Counted from the stretch's first letter, positions 16,583-29,137 are shown. The stretch is 44,761 bases of DNA from Variovorax boronicumulans NBRC 103145 (GCF_001591345.1 NZ_BCUS01000045.1:1-44761), one strand, 5' to 3'. Made by a program: numbers and translations. The notes: generated by a model from the sequence alone, not told the origin.

Positions 16583-17206
16583 TCAGAGCACGAACCACCC
16601 CACGGCCACGTAGTGGCTCGTGGTGCCGGCCAGCACGAACAGGTGCCAGGCGCCGTGCGCGTGGCGCAGCCCCCGCCGGTTGCGATAGAACACCGTGCCC
16701 ACCGTGTAGAGCACGCCGCCCGCGACCAGCCAGGCCAGGCCGGTGGCGTGCAGCTTGGCCGCCAGCGGTGCGGCGGCCAGCACGCCGAGCCAGCCCATGC
16801 CGATGTACAGCGGCAGCGAAGGCTTCTTCGCCGCGTCGGCCGAAGCGGGTTTCAGTTCACGCCAGATGCCGAAGCACGCCGCACTCCAGATCGCCGCGAG
16901 CAGCAGCCAGCCCCAGAGGCCTTGCAGCGTGACGAGCGCGAAGGGCGTGTAGGTGCCCGCGATGAGCAGAAAGATCGCGCAGTGGTCGGCGCGTTCCCAC
17001 AGGCGCTTGCTGCGGCCGCGCGTGCTGTGAAAGAGCGTGGAGGCCGCGTACAGTGCCACGGCCGAGAGCGAGAACACCAGCCCGCCCGCGATGCGCGCAG
17101 GGTCGCCCGTGGGCAGCGTCTTGGCGAGCAGCAACGCGGCCGCCGGCAGCGCGAGCAGCAGGCCGAACAGGTGGCTGTAGCCGTTGAGTCGTTCGCCGGG
17201 GTACAT
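16583..17206 (-). CDS. trhA: TrhA/hemolysin III (PAQR-family) membrane protein
   Basis: The 207-residue protein is a seven-helix membrane protein of the HlyIII/PAQR family. Conserved features are ERLNGYSHLFGLLLAL at the start, LYAASTLFHS near residues 53-62, ADHCAIFLLIAGTYTPF near 73-89, and HAHGAWHLFVLAGTTSHY near 181-198, whose histidines would bind a metal as in the family's proposed hydrolase site. Bacterial TrhA has been linked to membrane energetics and lipid homeostasis; the name hemolysin III is historical. It is transcribed alone. The symbol is by family resemblance. Confidence 0.87.
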   Translation of the reverse strand: MYPGERLNGYSHLFGLLLALPAAALLLAKTLPTGDPARIAGGLVFSLSAVALYAASTLFHSTRGRSKRLWERADHCAIFLLIAGTYTPFALVTLQGLWGWLLLAAIWSAACFGIWRELKPASADAAKKPSLPLYIGMGWLGVLAAAPLAAKLHATGLAWLVAGGVLYTVGTVFYRNRRGLRHAHGAWHLFVLAGTTSHYVAVGWFVL

Positions 17207-17307
17207 GAGGTGCGGTGAGGAAGTGGGCGCGTCGGGCGCACGCGGATGCTAGGGAAGGGCCATGACTGCCCCGTGACCGGGCAAACCCTGTCTGGATTTT
17301 GGTTGCA

Positions 17308-17319
17308 AATGTTTACATT
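17308..17319. promoter_or_regulatory. AATGT-TT-ACATT palindrome in the trhA/dctP gap
   Basis: The 197-base gap between the divergent trhA and TRAP receptor genes is mostly ordinary high-GC sequence. It contains one AT-rich patch with the inverted repeat AATGT-TT-ACATT, extended by a weaker flank, about 85 bases before the receptor start. It could be an operator or part of a promoter; no clear -35/-10 pair stands out. Confidence 0.3.
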
Positions 17320-17403
17320 CAGCGGCCGGGATGCGTTCCCGACACCCGCCGCGTGCTTTGGCGCACCCGCGCCGGCGGGCCTTCTCACCGTGAGGGACTG
17401 CCG

Positions 17404-18399
17404 ATGAAAAAACGTTTGATGTCGTGGCGCCGGGCTGCTGTCCTGTGCGTCGCCATGGGGAGCGCCGCTGTCGCTTGTGCGCAAGTGCAGCAGTTCAAGT
17501 GGGGCCACATCTACGAGCCCGCGAGCATCTTTCACCAGCAGGCCGAACTGGCGGCGCGCAAGATCGCCGAGCAGTCCGAGGGCAAGATCAAGATCGAGGT
17601 GGTGCCCGCCTCGAAGCTGGGGCAGGAGCGCGACTACGCGCTGATGCTCGCCAACGATTCCCTACAGATCGCCTACGTCGGTCAGGCCACGCTGGCCGAG
17701 GGCTATCCGCCGCTGGGCCTGGGCAGCTATCCCTTCGCCTTCAAGGACCTGGACCACGTGCGCAAGTACCTCGCGAGCCCGCTGCTCGCGGACCTGATGA
17801 AGGGCTACAACGAACGCAGCGGCAACCGCATGGTCGCGTCGGTCTACTATGGCGCGCGGCAGGTGACCTCGGGCAAGCCGCTGCAGCGCCCCGAAGACTT
17901 TCGCGACCTGCGCCTGTACGTGCCCGACGCCGCGGCCTACCAGCTCTTTGCCACCGCGCTCGACGCCAAGCCCGTGTCGCTGCCGTTCAACAGCCTGTAC
18001 GGCGCACTCAAGAAGAACGAGGTCGAGGCGCAGGAGCATCCGATGGGCACGGTGCGCGCCAAGCAGCTGTACGAGGTGCAGAAATACGTGCAGCTCACGG
18101 GCCACATCTACGACACGCTGGGCATCGTCATCGGCAAGGCCGCCTGGGCCCGCCTCACGCCGGCGCAGCAGGCGATGGTGGAGAAGACGCTGGCCGACAC
18201 GGCCAAGTGGACCAACGTCGGCGTGATCGCCAGCGAGCTGGAAGACGAGCAGTTCCTGCGCGGCAAGGGCATGACGGTGCAGCCGGTCAACCGCCTGCCG
18301 CTGCTGGAGCGCGTGACGAAGCGCTCCACGCCCGAGCAGATGGGCGCACGGCCGGGCGACTTCGCGAAGCTGCAGGCGCTGGCCGACGCAGCGAACTAA
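17404..18399 (+). CDS. TRAP transporter substrate-binding protein (DctP family)
   Basis: The 331-residue protein begins with a Sec signal peptide (MKKRLMSWRRAAVLCVAMGS, cleaved after ACA) and follows the DctP receptor pattern: QFKWGHIYEP, AEQSEGKIKIEVVPASKLGQE near 55-75, DSLQIAYVG, and LRLYVPDAAAYQLFATALDAKPVSLPF near 170-195. Such receptors bind organic acids in the periplasm and hand them to a DctQM membrane pair. No dctQ or dctM gene is near; the next gene is convergent. It is therefore an orphan receptor that must use a permease encoded elsewhere. The ligand is unknown. Confidence 0.92.
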   Translation: MKKRLMSWRRAAVLCVAMGSAAVACAQVQQFKWGHIYEPASIFHQQAELAARKIAEQSEGKIKIEVVPASKLGQERDYALMLANDSLQIAYVGQATLAEGYPPLGLGSYPFAFKDLDHVRKYLASPLLADLMKGYNERSGNRMVASVYYGARQVTSGKPLQRPEDFRDLRLYVPDAAAYQLFATALDAKPVSLPFNSLYGALKKNEVEAQEHPMGTVRAKQLYEVQKYVQLTGHIYDTLGIVIGKAAWARLTPAQQAMVEKTLADTAKWTNVGVIASELEDEQFLRGKGMTVQPVNRLPLLERVTKRSTPEQMGARPGDFAKLQALADAAN

Positions 18400-19415
18400 C
18401 CGGCCCGCTGCCGGTAGCCGCGCGGCGTGCTGCCGGTCCACGTGCGAAAGGCGCGGTGGAAGGCCGGCGTGTTGTCGAAGCCGACTGAGGCGGCGATGCG
18501 GTCGATGGGCTCGCGCGTCTTCACGAGGCGCTGGATCGCGAGGTCGCGCCGCACCTCTTCCTTCAGTGCGCGAAAGCTGGTGCCCTCGGCCGCGAGCTGG
18601 CGCGACAGTGCGCGCTCCGACATGTGCACCGCGCGCGCCGCCGCGCCCAGCGTGGCGTCCGAGGCGAGGTGCGCGGCGACGAACTCGCGCACCGTGGCGC
18701 TGGTGGTGTCGTGGTCGAAGGTGACGAAGATCCAGTCGTCGGGCGCGCGGCGCACGAAGTCGAGCAGCTCGGCGCGCGTGCGCTGGAAGGTCTGGCGCAG
18801 CACCGGTTCGGCAAAGCGCACCGAAGATGTGTCTTGCTCGAACTGCAGCGGGCCCGGGAACAGGTTGGCGTACTCGTCGAAGCGCGCCGGGCGCGGGAAC
18901 GCAAAGCCGACGCCCAGCACCGGCAGCTGCCGCCCCATGAGCCACGAGGCCACGCCATGGATCAGCTTGACCATCAGCGCATGGCCGAAGGGCGTGGTGG
19001 GCCGCGCGGCGGCTTCGGGGTGCGGCGCGATGGCGATCGTGGCCACGCCGTGGGCGCGCGTCATGCGCAGGCGGTGGTCGTCCAGCAGCAGGTTCCAGAA
19101 GCGCGTGAAGCGGTACATGGCGACCATGAGCGAGGGCGCGTCGAGCAGGCTGAGCCCGAGGTACTTGAGCGCGCCGGCGCGGATCGGGCGCGACCACAGG
19201 CCCAGCATCTCGTCGCCCATGAAGAGCGACACGCACTCGTACATGCGAACGAACTGCTCGCGCGTGACGCGCGCGCCGTCCTGGCGCAGCAGCTGCGGCG
19301 AGAGGCCGGCCTGCGCGGCCAGCAGGTCGATGTCGCGCGGGCTCAGCTGGCGGCGCGCGCCGCTCAGCAGGTGCTGCAGGAAGCTGACGGCGACGGTGGC
19401 GCGCTCTGGCGGCAT
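18396..19415 (-). CDS. AraC-family transcriptional regulator with arabinose-binding-like N-terminus
   Basis: The 339-residue protein has an N-terminal ligand domain of the type found in OruR/ArgR-like AraC regulators (FLQHLLSGARRQLSPRDIDLL, then a long hydrophobic core) and a C-terminal double helix-turn-helix near residues 240-335: LGAAARAVHMSERALSRQL for the first, IDRIAASVGFDNTPAFHRAF and TGSTPRGYRQ for the second. The ATG at 19415 gives the natural family start; further upstream codons read through the divergent promoter. It is divergent from the enoyl-CoA hydratase and probably controls it through the direct repeats in the gap. Its stop overlaps the TRAP receptor stop by 4 bases. Confidence 0.9.
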   Translation of the reverse strand: MPPERATVAVSFLQHLLSGARRQLSPRDIDLLAAQAGLSPQLLRQDGARVTREQFVRMYECVSLFMGDEMLGLWSRPIRAGALKYLGLSLLDAPSLMVAMYRFTRFWNLLLDDHRLRMTRAHGVATIAIAPHPEAAARPTTPFGHALMVKLIHGVASWLMGRQLPVLGVGFAFPRPARFDEYANLFPGPLQFEQDTSSVRFAEPVLRQTFQRTRAELLDFVRRAPDDWIFVTFDHDTTSATVREFVAAHLASDATLGAAARAVHMSERALSRQLAAEGTSFRALKEEVRRDLAIQRLVKTREPIDRIAASVGFDNTPAFHRAFRTWTGSTPRGYRQRAG

Positions 19416-19434
19416 AACGAGTTCAAACGACGGT

Positions 19435-19536
19435 TGGCGGAATCTGCAAATGAATGGGCGCGATCTGCAAGCAATGGCGCGACGCCCAAGGCTATCGTAG
19501 CCCTGAAGCGCCCCATTCCGGTGGCGGAATCCGCAA
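19435..19536. repeat. Direct repeats in the AraC/enoyl-CoA hydratase promoter
   Basis: TGGCGGAATCTGCAA (19435-19449) and TGGCGGAATCCGCAA (19522-19536) match at 14 of 15 positions, 87 bases apart. A partial third copy GATCTGCAA lies at 19462-19470. Direct repeats of this length are typical AraC-family binding sites, and the promoter-proximal copy sits 19 bases before the hydratase start codon. Confidence 0.5.
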
Positions 19537-19555
19537 TAACCCAAGGAGCCCTGCC

Positions 19556-20347
19556 GTGATCGAACGGAACGTCACCCTGCACATGGACGAAGAGGTCGCC
19601 GTCGTGACCCTGAACCGTCCCGCCAAGCGCAACGCCATCGACGAGGCCACGCTTGCCGCGCTGGACGCCGTGTTCTCTGCGCTGCCGCGCGAGGCCAAGG
19701 CCGTGGTGCTGACCGGCGCGGGGCCGCATTTCTGTGCCGGGCTCGACCTCAAGGAACACCACGACAAGGAACGCACGGCGGTCGACTTCATGCGCGTGTG
19801 CCAGCGCTGGCACAGCACCTTCGACAAGATCCAGTACGGCGGCATCCCGGTGGTTGCGGCGCTGCATGGCGCGGTGGTCGGCGGCGGGCTGGAGCTGGCG
19901 GCGGCCACGCACGTGCGCGTGGCGGACCCGTCGACCTATTTCGCGCTGCCCGAGGGGCAGAAGGGCATCTTCACGGGCGGCGGCGCGACGGTGCGCGTGG
20001 CGCGCATCATCACGCCGGGCCGCATGGTCGAGATGATGCTCACCGGCCGCGTGCTCGACGCCCGCGCCGGCAAGACGCTGGGCCTGGCGCACGAGATCGC
20101 CGCACCCGGCGAGAGCCTGCGCGCCGCGATGGTGCTGGCCAAGCGCGTGGCGAAGAACGCGGCGCTGTCGAACTACGCGATGGTGACGTCGATCAGCCGC
20201 ATCGCCGACATGTCGGCCACCGACGGCATGTTCGCCGAGTCGCTGATGGCGGCGGTGGTGCAGACCGGCGGGGAAGTGCAGACGCGGTTGGGGGCGTTCG
20301 TCGACAAGTCGCTTGCCAAGGTCACGCCCGAGCAAGTGGCGGGTTGA
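19556..20347 (+). CDS. Enoyl-CoA hydratase/isomerase (crotonase) family protein
   Basis: The 263-residue protein matches crotonases throughout: VVTLNRPAKRNAID near 16-29, the first oxyanion-hole segment FCAGLDLKE near 59-67, GAVVGGGLELAAATHVRVAD near 105-124, and FALPEGQKGI near 129-138. Glu113 and Glu133 sit at the two catalytic glutamate positions, so hydration of a 2-enoyl-CoA is plausible. The GTG at 19556 was selected because AAGGAG is 7 bases upstream; an ATG at 19454 would run through the operator repeats. It is divergent from the AraC regulator and is not grouped with other beta-oxidation genes. The physiological substrate is unknown. Confidence 0.9.
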   Translation: MIERNVTLHMDEEVAVVTLNRPAKRNAIDEATLAALDAVFSALPREAKAVVLTGAGPHFCAGLDLKEHHDKERTAVDFMRVCQRWHSTFDKIQYGGIPVVAALHGAVVGGGLELAAATHVRVADPSTYFALPEGQKGIFTGGGATVRVARIITPGRMVEMMLTGRVLDARAGKTLGLAHEIAAPGESLRAAMVLAKRVAKNAALSNYAMVTSISRIADMSATDGMFAESLMAAVVQTGGEVQTRLGAFVDKSLAKVTPEQVAG

Positions 20348-20359
20348 AGCCCGGCTTCA
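20345..20359. terminator. Short palindrome joining two convergent stop codons
   Basis: TGAAGCC-C-GGCTTCA spans exactly from the TGA of the enoyl-CoA hydratase to the TGA of the GTPase on the other strand, so both genes stop inside one inverted repeat. It may serve as a small bidirectional hairpin. The absence of T-runs keeps terminator status uncertain. Confidence 0.3.
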
Positions 20360-21781
20360 GGCGTCGAAGGCGCGCCGCAGTTCGCTCGACAGCGTGCCCG
20401 CCAGCGCCTCGCGCTGCGGCGCGGGGCGCCAGAAGCTGCGCGTGAGGGCGCCGGTCGATTCCCATTCGGGATGGCTGCGCGCGGGCTGCACGGCGCGCAC
20501 GGCACCGGCGGCAGCGCGCATCAGCGTGTCGTCTTCGTCCGCCGACGGGGCCTCGGCCCGGATGCGCTCGACGGCCGCATGGCCGCGCCGCTCCAGTGCC
20601 TGCGCCAGCTGCAGCTGCCATGCCGCGAGCGTGAACAGCACGCTGTCTTCCACCGTGAGCTCGTGCATGTCGCGCAGCTTGTTGGCCAGCTTGCGCCCGA
20701 GCGGGCCCCAGCCCTGCGACACCGCGCCGCCGATGGCGCCGCCCAGTGCCGCGCCTGCGCCCAGCGACAGCCCCGCCACCGCGAGGTCGGCCACCACGCC
20801 CACGGCGGCACCGATGACCGCGCCCTTGCCCAGGCGCAGGCCCGCGTCCTTCATCGCCTCTGGGTTGAAGAAGTCGAGCGTCCAGCGGCCTTCGATGATC
20901 GGCAGCGGCGCCTCGTCGGCGTCGCCCTGGCGAAAGCCGTAGAGCGCGAGCAGGTCGTCGGTGCAGCGCTGGGCCTTGTCGAACACGTCCTTCTGCACGC
21001 CGGCGACCAGCGCCTGGCGGCGCGTGGCGTCGGCGAACTCGGCGGCGGGCACGGTGCGGCGGATGGACGCGGCATCGACCAGCAGGTCCGCGATGCGCGT
21101 GCAGGCCGACTGGCGGCGCGCGTCGGCCTCGGCGTCGAGTGCGTCGACCACGCCGCGCAGCGCGTCGCGGCGGTCGCGCAGCAGGGTGGCCAGGTCGTTG
21201 TAGAGGTCGTGCTCGGCGCCCACGAAAGGCGCCGCCGCATCGAAGCGCACCTGCACGTGCAGGCCGTAGGCCGAGAGCAGTTCCTTCCAGGCCGGCTCGC
21301 GGCTGGCGGCGTCGCGCACGAAGTTGAGCACCGGCAGCACCGGGCGCGCGCAGGAGTTCAGCAGTTCGATCTCGTCGCGGAACTTGGGCAGCACCGGCTC
21401 GCGCACGTCGATCACGAGAAAGGCGGCGTCGATGTCGAGCATCGCGCGCAGCACCTTGGCCTCCTGCTCGAACACGCCCTGCGCCTCGGGACCCTGCAAA
21501 AAGCGGCGGATGCGCTCGGGCGGCGTGGCCTGCTGGGCGGCGTCGAGGCCGGCCAGGTGCTCGCGCAGCGCGACCGCGTCTTCCAGGCCCGGCGTGTCGA
21601 GGAAGCGCACGGCCGGCTGGCCGTTCACCTCGAGATCGACCGACTCGACATGGCGCGTGGTGCCCGGGCGCTGCGACACCTCGCCGAAATTCACGCGCCG
21701 CGTAAGCGTGCGCAGCAGCGAGGTCTTGCCCGCGTTGGTGTGGCCGACGACGGCAATGCGGATCGGAGTCGGGGTGGTCAT
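20357..21781 (-). CDS. GTPase of the DUF3482 type
   Basis: The 474-residue protein has an N-terminal small-GTPase domain: G1 GHTNAGKT at 13-20, a G2-like RPGTTRHVES, and G3 DTPG at 62-65. At the expected G4 position it reads LNFVRD (153-157) instead of NKxD, a departure that may weaken guanine selectivity. The C-terminal half has a glycine-zipper region at 318-359 (GAAVGVV, AGAALGGAIGGAV) that could insert into or oligomerise at the membrane. The start codon overlaps the preceding membrane-protein stop by ATGA, so the two are translationally coupled. DUF3482 GTPases paired with DUF2868 proteins recur in proteobacteria; their joint function is not established. Confidence 0.85.
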   Translation of the reverse strand: MTTPTPIRIAVVGHTNAGKTSLLRTLTRRVNFGEVSQRPGTTRHVESVDLEVNGQPAVRFLDTPGLEDAVALREHLAGLDAAQQATPPERIRRFLQGPEAQGVFEQEAKVLRAMLDIDAAFLVIDVREPVLPKFRDEIELLNSCARPVLPVLNFVRDAASREPAWKELLSAYGLHVQVRFDAAAPFVGAEHDLYNDLATLLRDRRDALRGVVDALDAEADARRQSACTRIADLLVDAASIRRTVPAAEFADATRRQALVAGVQKDVFDKAQRCTDDLLALYGFRQGDADEAPLPIIEGRWTLDFFNPEAMKDAGLRLGKGAVIGAAVGVVADLAVAGLSLGAGAALGGAIGGAVSQGWGPLGRKLANKLRDMHELTVEDSVLFTLAAWQLQLAQALERRGHAAVERIRAEAPSADEDDTLMRAAAGAVRAVQPARSHPEWESTGALTRSFWRPAPQREALAGTLSSELRRAFDA

Positions 21782-23163
21782 GCGGTGGCGGTGCCTTCCG
21801 TGAAGACGGCATCGAGCCGGTCGCTCGCGACCACGTGGGCCAGCTCGGCGTCGCGCAACCAGTCGCGCCAGCGTTGCGTGGCGGCGGCGTTGGGCGCGTC
21901 GGCCAGCCAGAGGCGGCATTCGCCGCAATGCGCCAGCACCTCGCGCAGGAAACGCTCGGTGCCGCGGTCGGGGCTCGAGGCCGCATGGCAGACCAGCAGC
22001 ACGGTGCGCGGGTGGACCTGCGCGAGCTGGTCGAGCATTGCGCGGCGCGCCGGGGCGCTGCCGTCGATGCGGACCGCCGATGCCGGCAGGCCGGCAGGCG
22101 GCCAGGGCAGGTCGGGCGGCAGTTCGAAGCCGACGACGAACAGGCCGTCGTGCTGCTCGGAAGCCGGCAGGCCGGTGGGCGCGGCGGGGTGCGCGCGGCC
22201 CGGGTCGGCATCCACGATGGCGGGCGGCGCCAGCGCGGCGAAGCGTGCCAGCAGCTTGCGGTAGTAGGGCGCCTGCCAGTCGGGTTGCAGGGCCGGGCGA
22301 CGGTGGCGGCAGACGGCGGCGCTCAGCAGCACCAGCGCCAGGCGCGGCAGCAGGCCGTACACCGCGATGCAGCCGGTGAGCCAAAGCGCCCAGGTGCGCT
22401 GGGCCGCAGCGACTGGCGCCGCCGATTGCACGGTGGCCGCATCGGGCACCGGAAAGCCGAACTGTGCCGGCAGCCAGCCCAGTGCCTGCACCACGCGCAC
22501 GAAGAAGGCGGGCTCGAGGATGGTGGTTTCCCAGCTCAGCGTGTAGCTGCGAAAGGCGAGGGCGAACAGCATCGCGGCCAGCACCACGGCGAACGACAGC
22601 GCCCAGATGCCGTGGCTCACGAGCCCGAAGGCCCAGGGCAGCAGGCGCGCACGTGTCAGCAGCCCCGTGGCCGCGCGCACCAGCTGCGGCGCCTGGCCGC
22701 GCTGGCCGCCCGCCACCCGCGCCGTGAGCGACAGCCACAGCCAGCCCAGTGAGGCCGTGCCGAAGGTGCCCGACGGCAGCCACAGGCCGGCCAGCCACAA
22801 GAGCAGCGTGAGCGCATGCAGGCCCAGCAAGCTGACGAGCGCGACGATCACGTTGATGTGGCGGTCGTTGCCGCCGACCACCTGGCCCGCGAGGCCCAGC
22901 CCCGCGATCACGACCAGCGCCACCAGCGCCAGCAGCACCCACGGCGCCCATTGCCGGCCGCGCGCGAGTTCGGCCTGCAGGCCCATGCGCTCGCCGAGCT
23001 GGCGGGCGCGTTCAACGATGCGGGTGGGGCCGTCGGCTGCGCGCGAGGCCGCGGTGCGAAGGGCCGACGCGTCGTCGAGCGGGCCGTTCTGTTCGGTCCA
23101 TCGGACCGCCTCGGTGATCACCGCATCCGGGAAAGCAGGTTCGCGCAGTGCGGTGGTGGTCAA
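21778..23163 (-). CDS. Membrane protein of the DUF2868 type
   Basis: The 461-residue protein has about four hydrophobic segments near residues 72-98, 101-129, 173-206 and 260-288, then a soluble C-terminal domain of ~170 residues. That domain contains DGLFVVGFELP, MLDQLAQVHPRTVLLVCHAASSPDRGTERFLREVL and ends GECRLWLADAP...WRDWLRDAELAHVV, reading like a nucleotide-binding-style Rossmann fold with no recognised catalytic motif. The stop codon overlaps the start of the DUF3482 GTPase gene. The pair could be a membrane scaffold plus GTP-dependent effector. I know no firm function for the family. Confidence 0.83.
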   Translation of the reverse strand: MTTTALREPAFPDAVITEAVRWTEQNGPLDDASALRTAASRAADGPTRIVERARQLGERMGLQAELARGRQWAPWVLLALVALVVIAGLGLAGQVVGGNDRHINVIVALVSLLGLHALTLLLWLAGLWLPSGTFGTASLGWLWLSLTARVAGGQRGQAPQLVRAATGLLTRARLLPWAFGLVSHGIWALSFAVVLAAMLFALAFRSYTLSWETTILEPAFFVRVVQALGWLPAQFGFPVPDAATVQSAAPVAAAQRTWALWLTGCIAVYGLLPRLALVLLSAAVCRHRRPALQPDWQAPYYRKLLARFAALAPPAIVDADPGRAHPAAPTGLPASEQHDGLFVVGFELPPDLPWPPAGLPASAVRIDGSAPARRAMLDQLAQVHPRTVLLVCHAASSPDRGTERFLREVLAHCGECRLWLADAPNAAATQRWRDWLRDAELAHVVASDRLDAVFTEGTATA

Positions 23164-23262
23164 CAGGGTCCCTTCTTCTTCGCCAATGACGCCCCGGCGC
23201 AGGAATGCAGGGGCGGGGCGCGCAAATTATGCCCGGCGCTTCGCGAGGCCCGGCGCACGGCC

Positions 23263-23286
23263 AACGGGGCCGCGAACGGCCCCGTT
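23263..23286 (-). terminator. UUCG-type hairpin after the microprotein gene
   Basis: AACGGGGCCG-TTCG-CGGCCCCGTT on the minus strand is a 10-bp stem closed by a stable TTCG tetraloop, 44 bases after the microprotein stop codon and before the DUF2868 start at 23163. No T-run follows. It may end the short transcript or partly separate it from the GTPase operon. Confidence 0.45.
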
Positions 23287-23330
23287 GCGCTGCGCGTGCA
23301 GCAAAAGAAAGGACGCGCGGTCGGCAGGTT

Positions 23331-23405
23331 TCAGCGCAGGCCGAAGAACGACAGCACGGCCACGACGACCACGACCAGACCGACGATGTAGATGATGGAA
23401 TTCAC
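23331..23405 (-). CDS. 24-residue single-helix membrane microprotein
   Basis: A GTG at 23405 with AAGGAG 7 bases upstream opens a 24-codon frame that reads M(V)NSIIYIVGLVVVVVAVLSF followed by FGLR and a stop. The product is essentially one transmembrane helix with a short polar N-terminus and an FFGLR end. The ribosome-binding site is one of the best in the window, and the frame ends at a TGA followed by a strong hairpin. I recall very similar tiny proteins annotated as hypothetical in other proteobacteria, but I could not search for them. It precedes the DUF2868/GTPase operon on the same strand and is divergent from tssE. Function is unknown. Confidence 0.6.
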   Translation of the reverse strand: MNSIIYIVGLVVVVVAVLSFFGLR

Positions 23406-23529
23406 GCGAGGGCTCCTTGTGGTTGGCGATGACCCAGCATCGGCCGCCCATCGGCGCGCGGGTGTCGGCGAGGGACGGTGCGTGCTGTAGGACTCGCGAA
23501 GCGCGCACACGGCGACAAATGCCCGGGAT

Positions 23530-23553
23530 GGGCGTGGACGTGGGCGTGGGCGT
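23530..23553 (+). repeat. Four tandem GGGCGT-like hexamers
   Basis: GGGCGT, GGACGT, GGGCGT and GGGCGT follow one another in the tssE/microprotein gap, one unit carrying a G-to-A change. This is a short, possibly slippage-prone repeat upstream of tssE; no function is shown. The rest of the 234-base gap holds no gene that I can support. Confidence 0.5.
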
Positions 23554-23639
23554 GCGCGCCGGCCCGCTGTGTGACCATTGTTTGCAATGAGCGGCGGGCA
23601 TCCACGCAAGACTCTGCCCCTTCCAGAAAAGGCCAGGTC

Positions 23640-24230
23640 ATGCGGCTCACCGAGCAATCCCCGTTCACAGGTTCCCACCCCGCGCACCCCGGCGCCCGCG
23701 CGCCCCGCGGGCCCGATGCACCCGCCGTGCCGCGCGTCAACGCACAGCTGCTGCCCACGCTGTTCGACCGCTTGCGCGACGACGCGCCCAGCCGCACCAC
23801 CGAGCTGCCGTCGGAGTACACGGCCACGCCGGCCCGGATGCGCGAGATCATCCAGCGCGACCTGGCCCTGCTGTTCAACACCACCAACGCCGAAGACCTG
23901 ATCGACCGCACGCGCCATGCCGATGCGGCGTCTTCCACCGTGAACTACGGCGTGCCGCCGCTGGCCGGCAGCTACCTGTCGGAGCGCAAGTGGGCGGACA
24001 TCGAACGCATCATCCGCCGCGCCATCCGCGACTACGAGCCACGGCTGATTCCCGACAGCGTGCAGGTGGTGCCGCTCATGAAGGAAGACGGCGCGGCCGA
24101 GGCCTACAACGTGCTGCTGTTCGAGATCCGCGCGCTCATCCACCTGAAGCCGTACCCGCTGGCCTTCACGGTGCAAAGCGCGGTCGACCTCGAGACCAAC
24201 CGCATGCGCATCGTCGGCGCGGCGGACTGA
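23640..24230 (+). CDS. tssE: Type VI secretion baseplate protein TssE (gp25-like)
   Basis: The 196-residue protein has the gp25/lysozyme-like baseplate fold of TssE: LFDRLRDDAP near 40-50, ARMREIIQRDLALLFNT near 65-81, VNYGVPPLAG at 101-110, then IERIIRRAIRDYEPRLIPDSVQV and FEIRALI. A proline- and alanine-rich N-terminal tail of ~30 residues is longer than usual. TssE joins the baseplate with TssF, TssG and TssK and starts sheath polymerisation. The ATG at 23640 has AAAAGG just upstream; tssF follows after 58 bases. Confidence 0.88.
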   Translation: MRLTEQSPFTGSHPAHPGARAPRGPDAPAVPRVNAQLLPTLFDRLRDDAPSRTTELPSEYTATPARMREIIQRDLALLFNTTNAEDLIDRTRHADAASSTVNYGVPPLAGSYLSERKWADIERIIRRAIRDYEPRLIPDSVQVVPLMKEDGAAEAYNVLLFEIRALIHLKPYPLAFTVQSAVDLETNRMRIVGAAD

Positions 24231-24288
24231 AGCCTGTCTGTCTTTCATTTCTCCTTTACTTCAACCACGCCAGGGAAGGCTCACCGTC

Positions 24289-26797
<2,509 letters not shown>

Positions 26798-26844
26798 TTA
26801 ACTTACATGCAGTTTGTACGTTTTATCCACGAAGGAGCCACCCC

Positions 26845-27273
26845 ATGAAAGTGACGAGCTATTACCCGGTGATCATGACCAACGACGTGGCCGGCACCGC
26901 GGCCTTCTACCAGGCGCATTTCGGGTTTGTGTCGTTGTTCACGACCGACTGGTACGTGCACTTGCAGCTGGCGGACGATGCCTCGGTGAACCTCGCCGTG
27001 CTCGACGGCAGCCACACGACCATTCCCGCCGAAGCGCGCGGGCAGGTGGCGGGCGGGTTGCTGCTGAACTTCGAGGTGGAAGATCCCGACGCGGTGCACG
27101 AGCGCCTGAAGGCGGCCGGCCTGCCGATCCTGCTGTCGCTGCGCGACGAGGCTTTCGGCCAGCGCCACTTCATCACGCGCGACCCGAACGGCGTGCTGAT
27201 CGACATCATCAAGCCGATCCCGCCGTCGGGTGAGTACGTCGCGCTGTACGAGGCCGGTACGTCACCGACCTGA
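26845..27273 (+). CDS. VOC-family (glyoxalase/bleomycin resistance-like) protein
   Basis: The 142-residue protein has the two paired beta-alpha-beta-beta-beta modules of the vicinal oxygen chelate fold: [24 protein letters not shown] near 5-28, then [24 protein letters not shown] near 73-96 and [19 protein letters not shown] near 109-127. Members may be metal-dependent lyases or dioxygenases, or resistance proteins that simply bind a ligand; the sequence does not decide. GAAGGAG precedes the ATG. It is divergent from tetR and probably induced by the TetR ligand. Confidence 0.87.
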   Translation: MKVTSYYPVIMTNDVAGTAAFYQAHFGFVSLFTTDWYVHLQLADDASVNLAVLDGSHTTIPAEARGQVAGGLLLNFEVEDPDAVHERLKAAGLPILLSLRDEAFGQRHFITRDPNGVLIDIIKPIPPSGEYVALYEAGTSPT

Positions 27274-27280
27274 CGATCGC

Positions 27281-29137
<1,857 letters not shown>

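Noticed and set aside
20471..22264. Long open frame (597 codons) on the plus strand
   Set aside because: It is antisense to the GTPase and membrane protein genes, whose motifs and ATGA coupling are clear.
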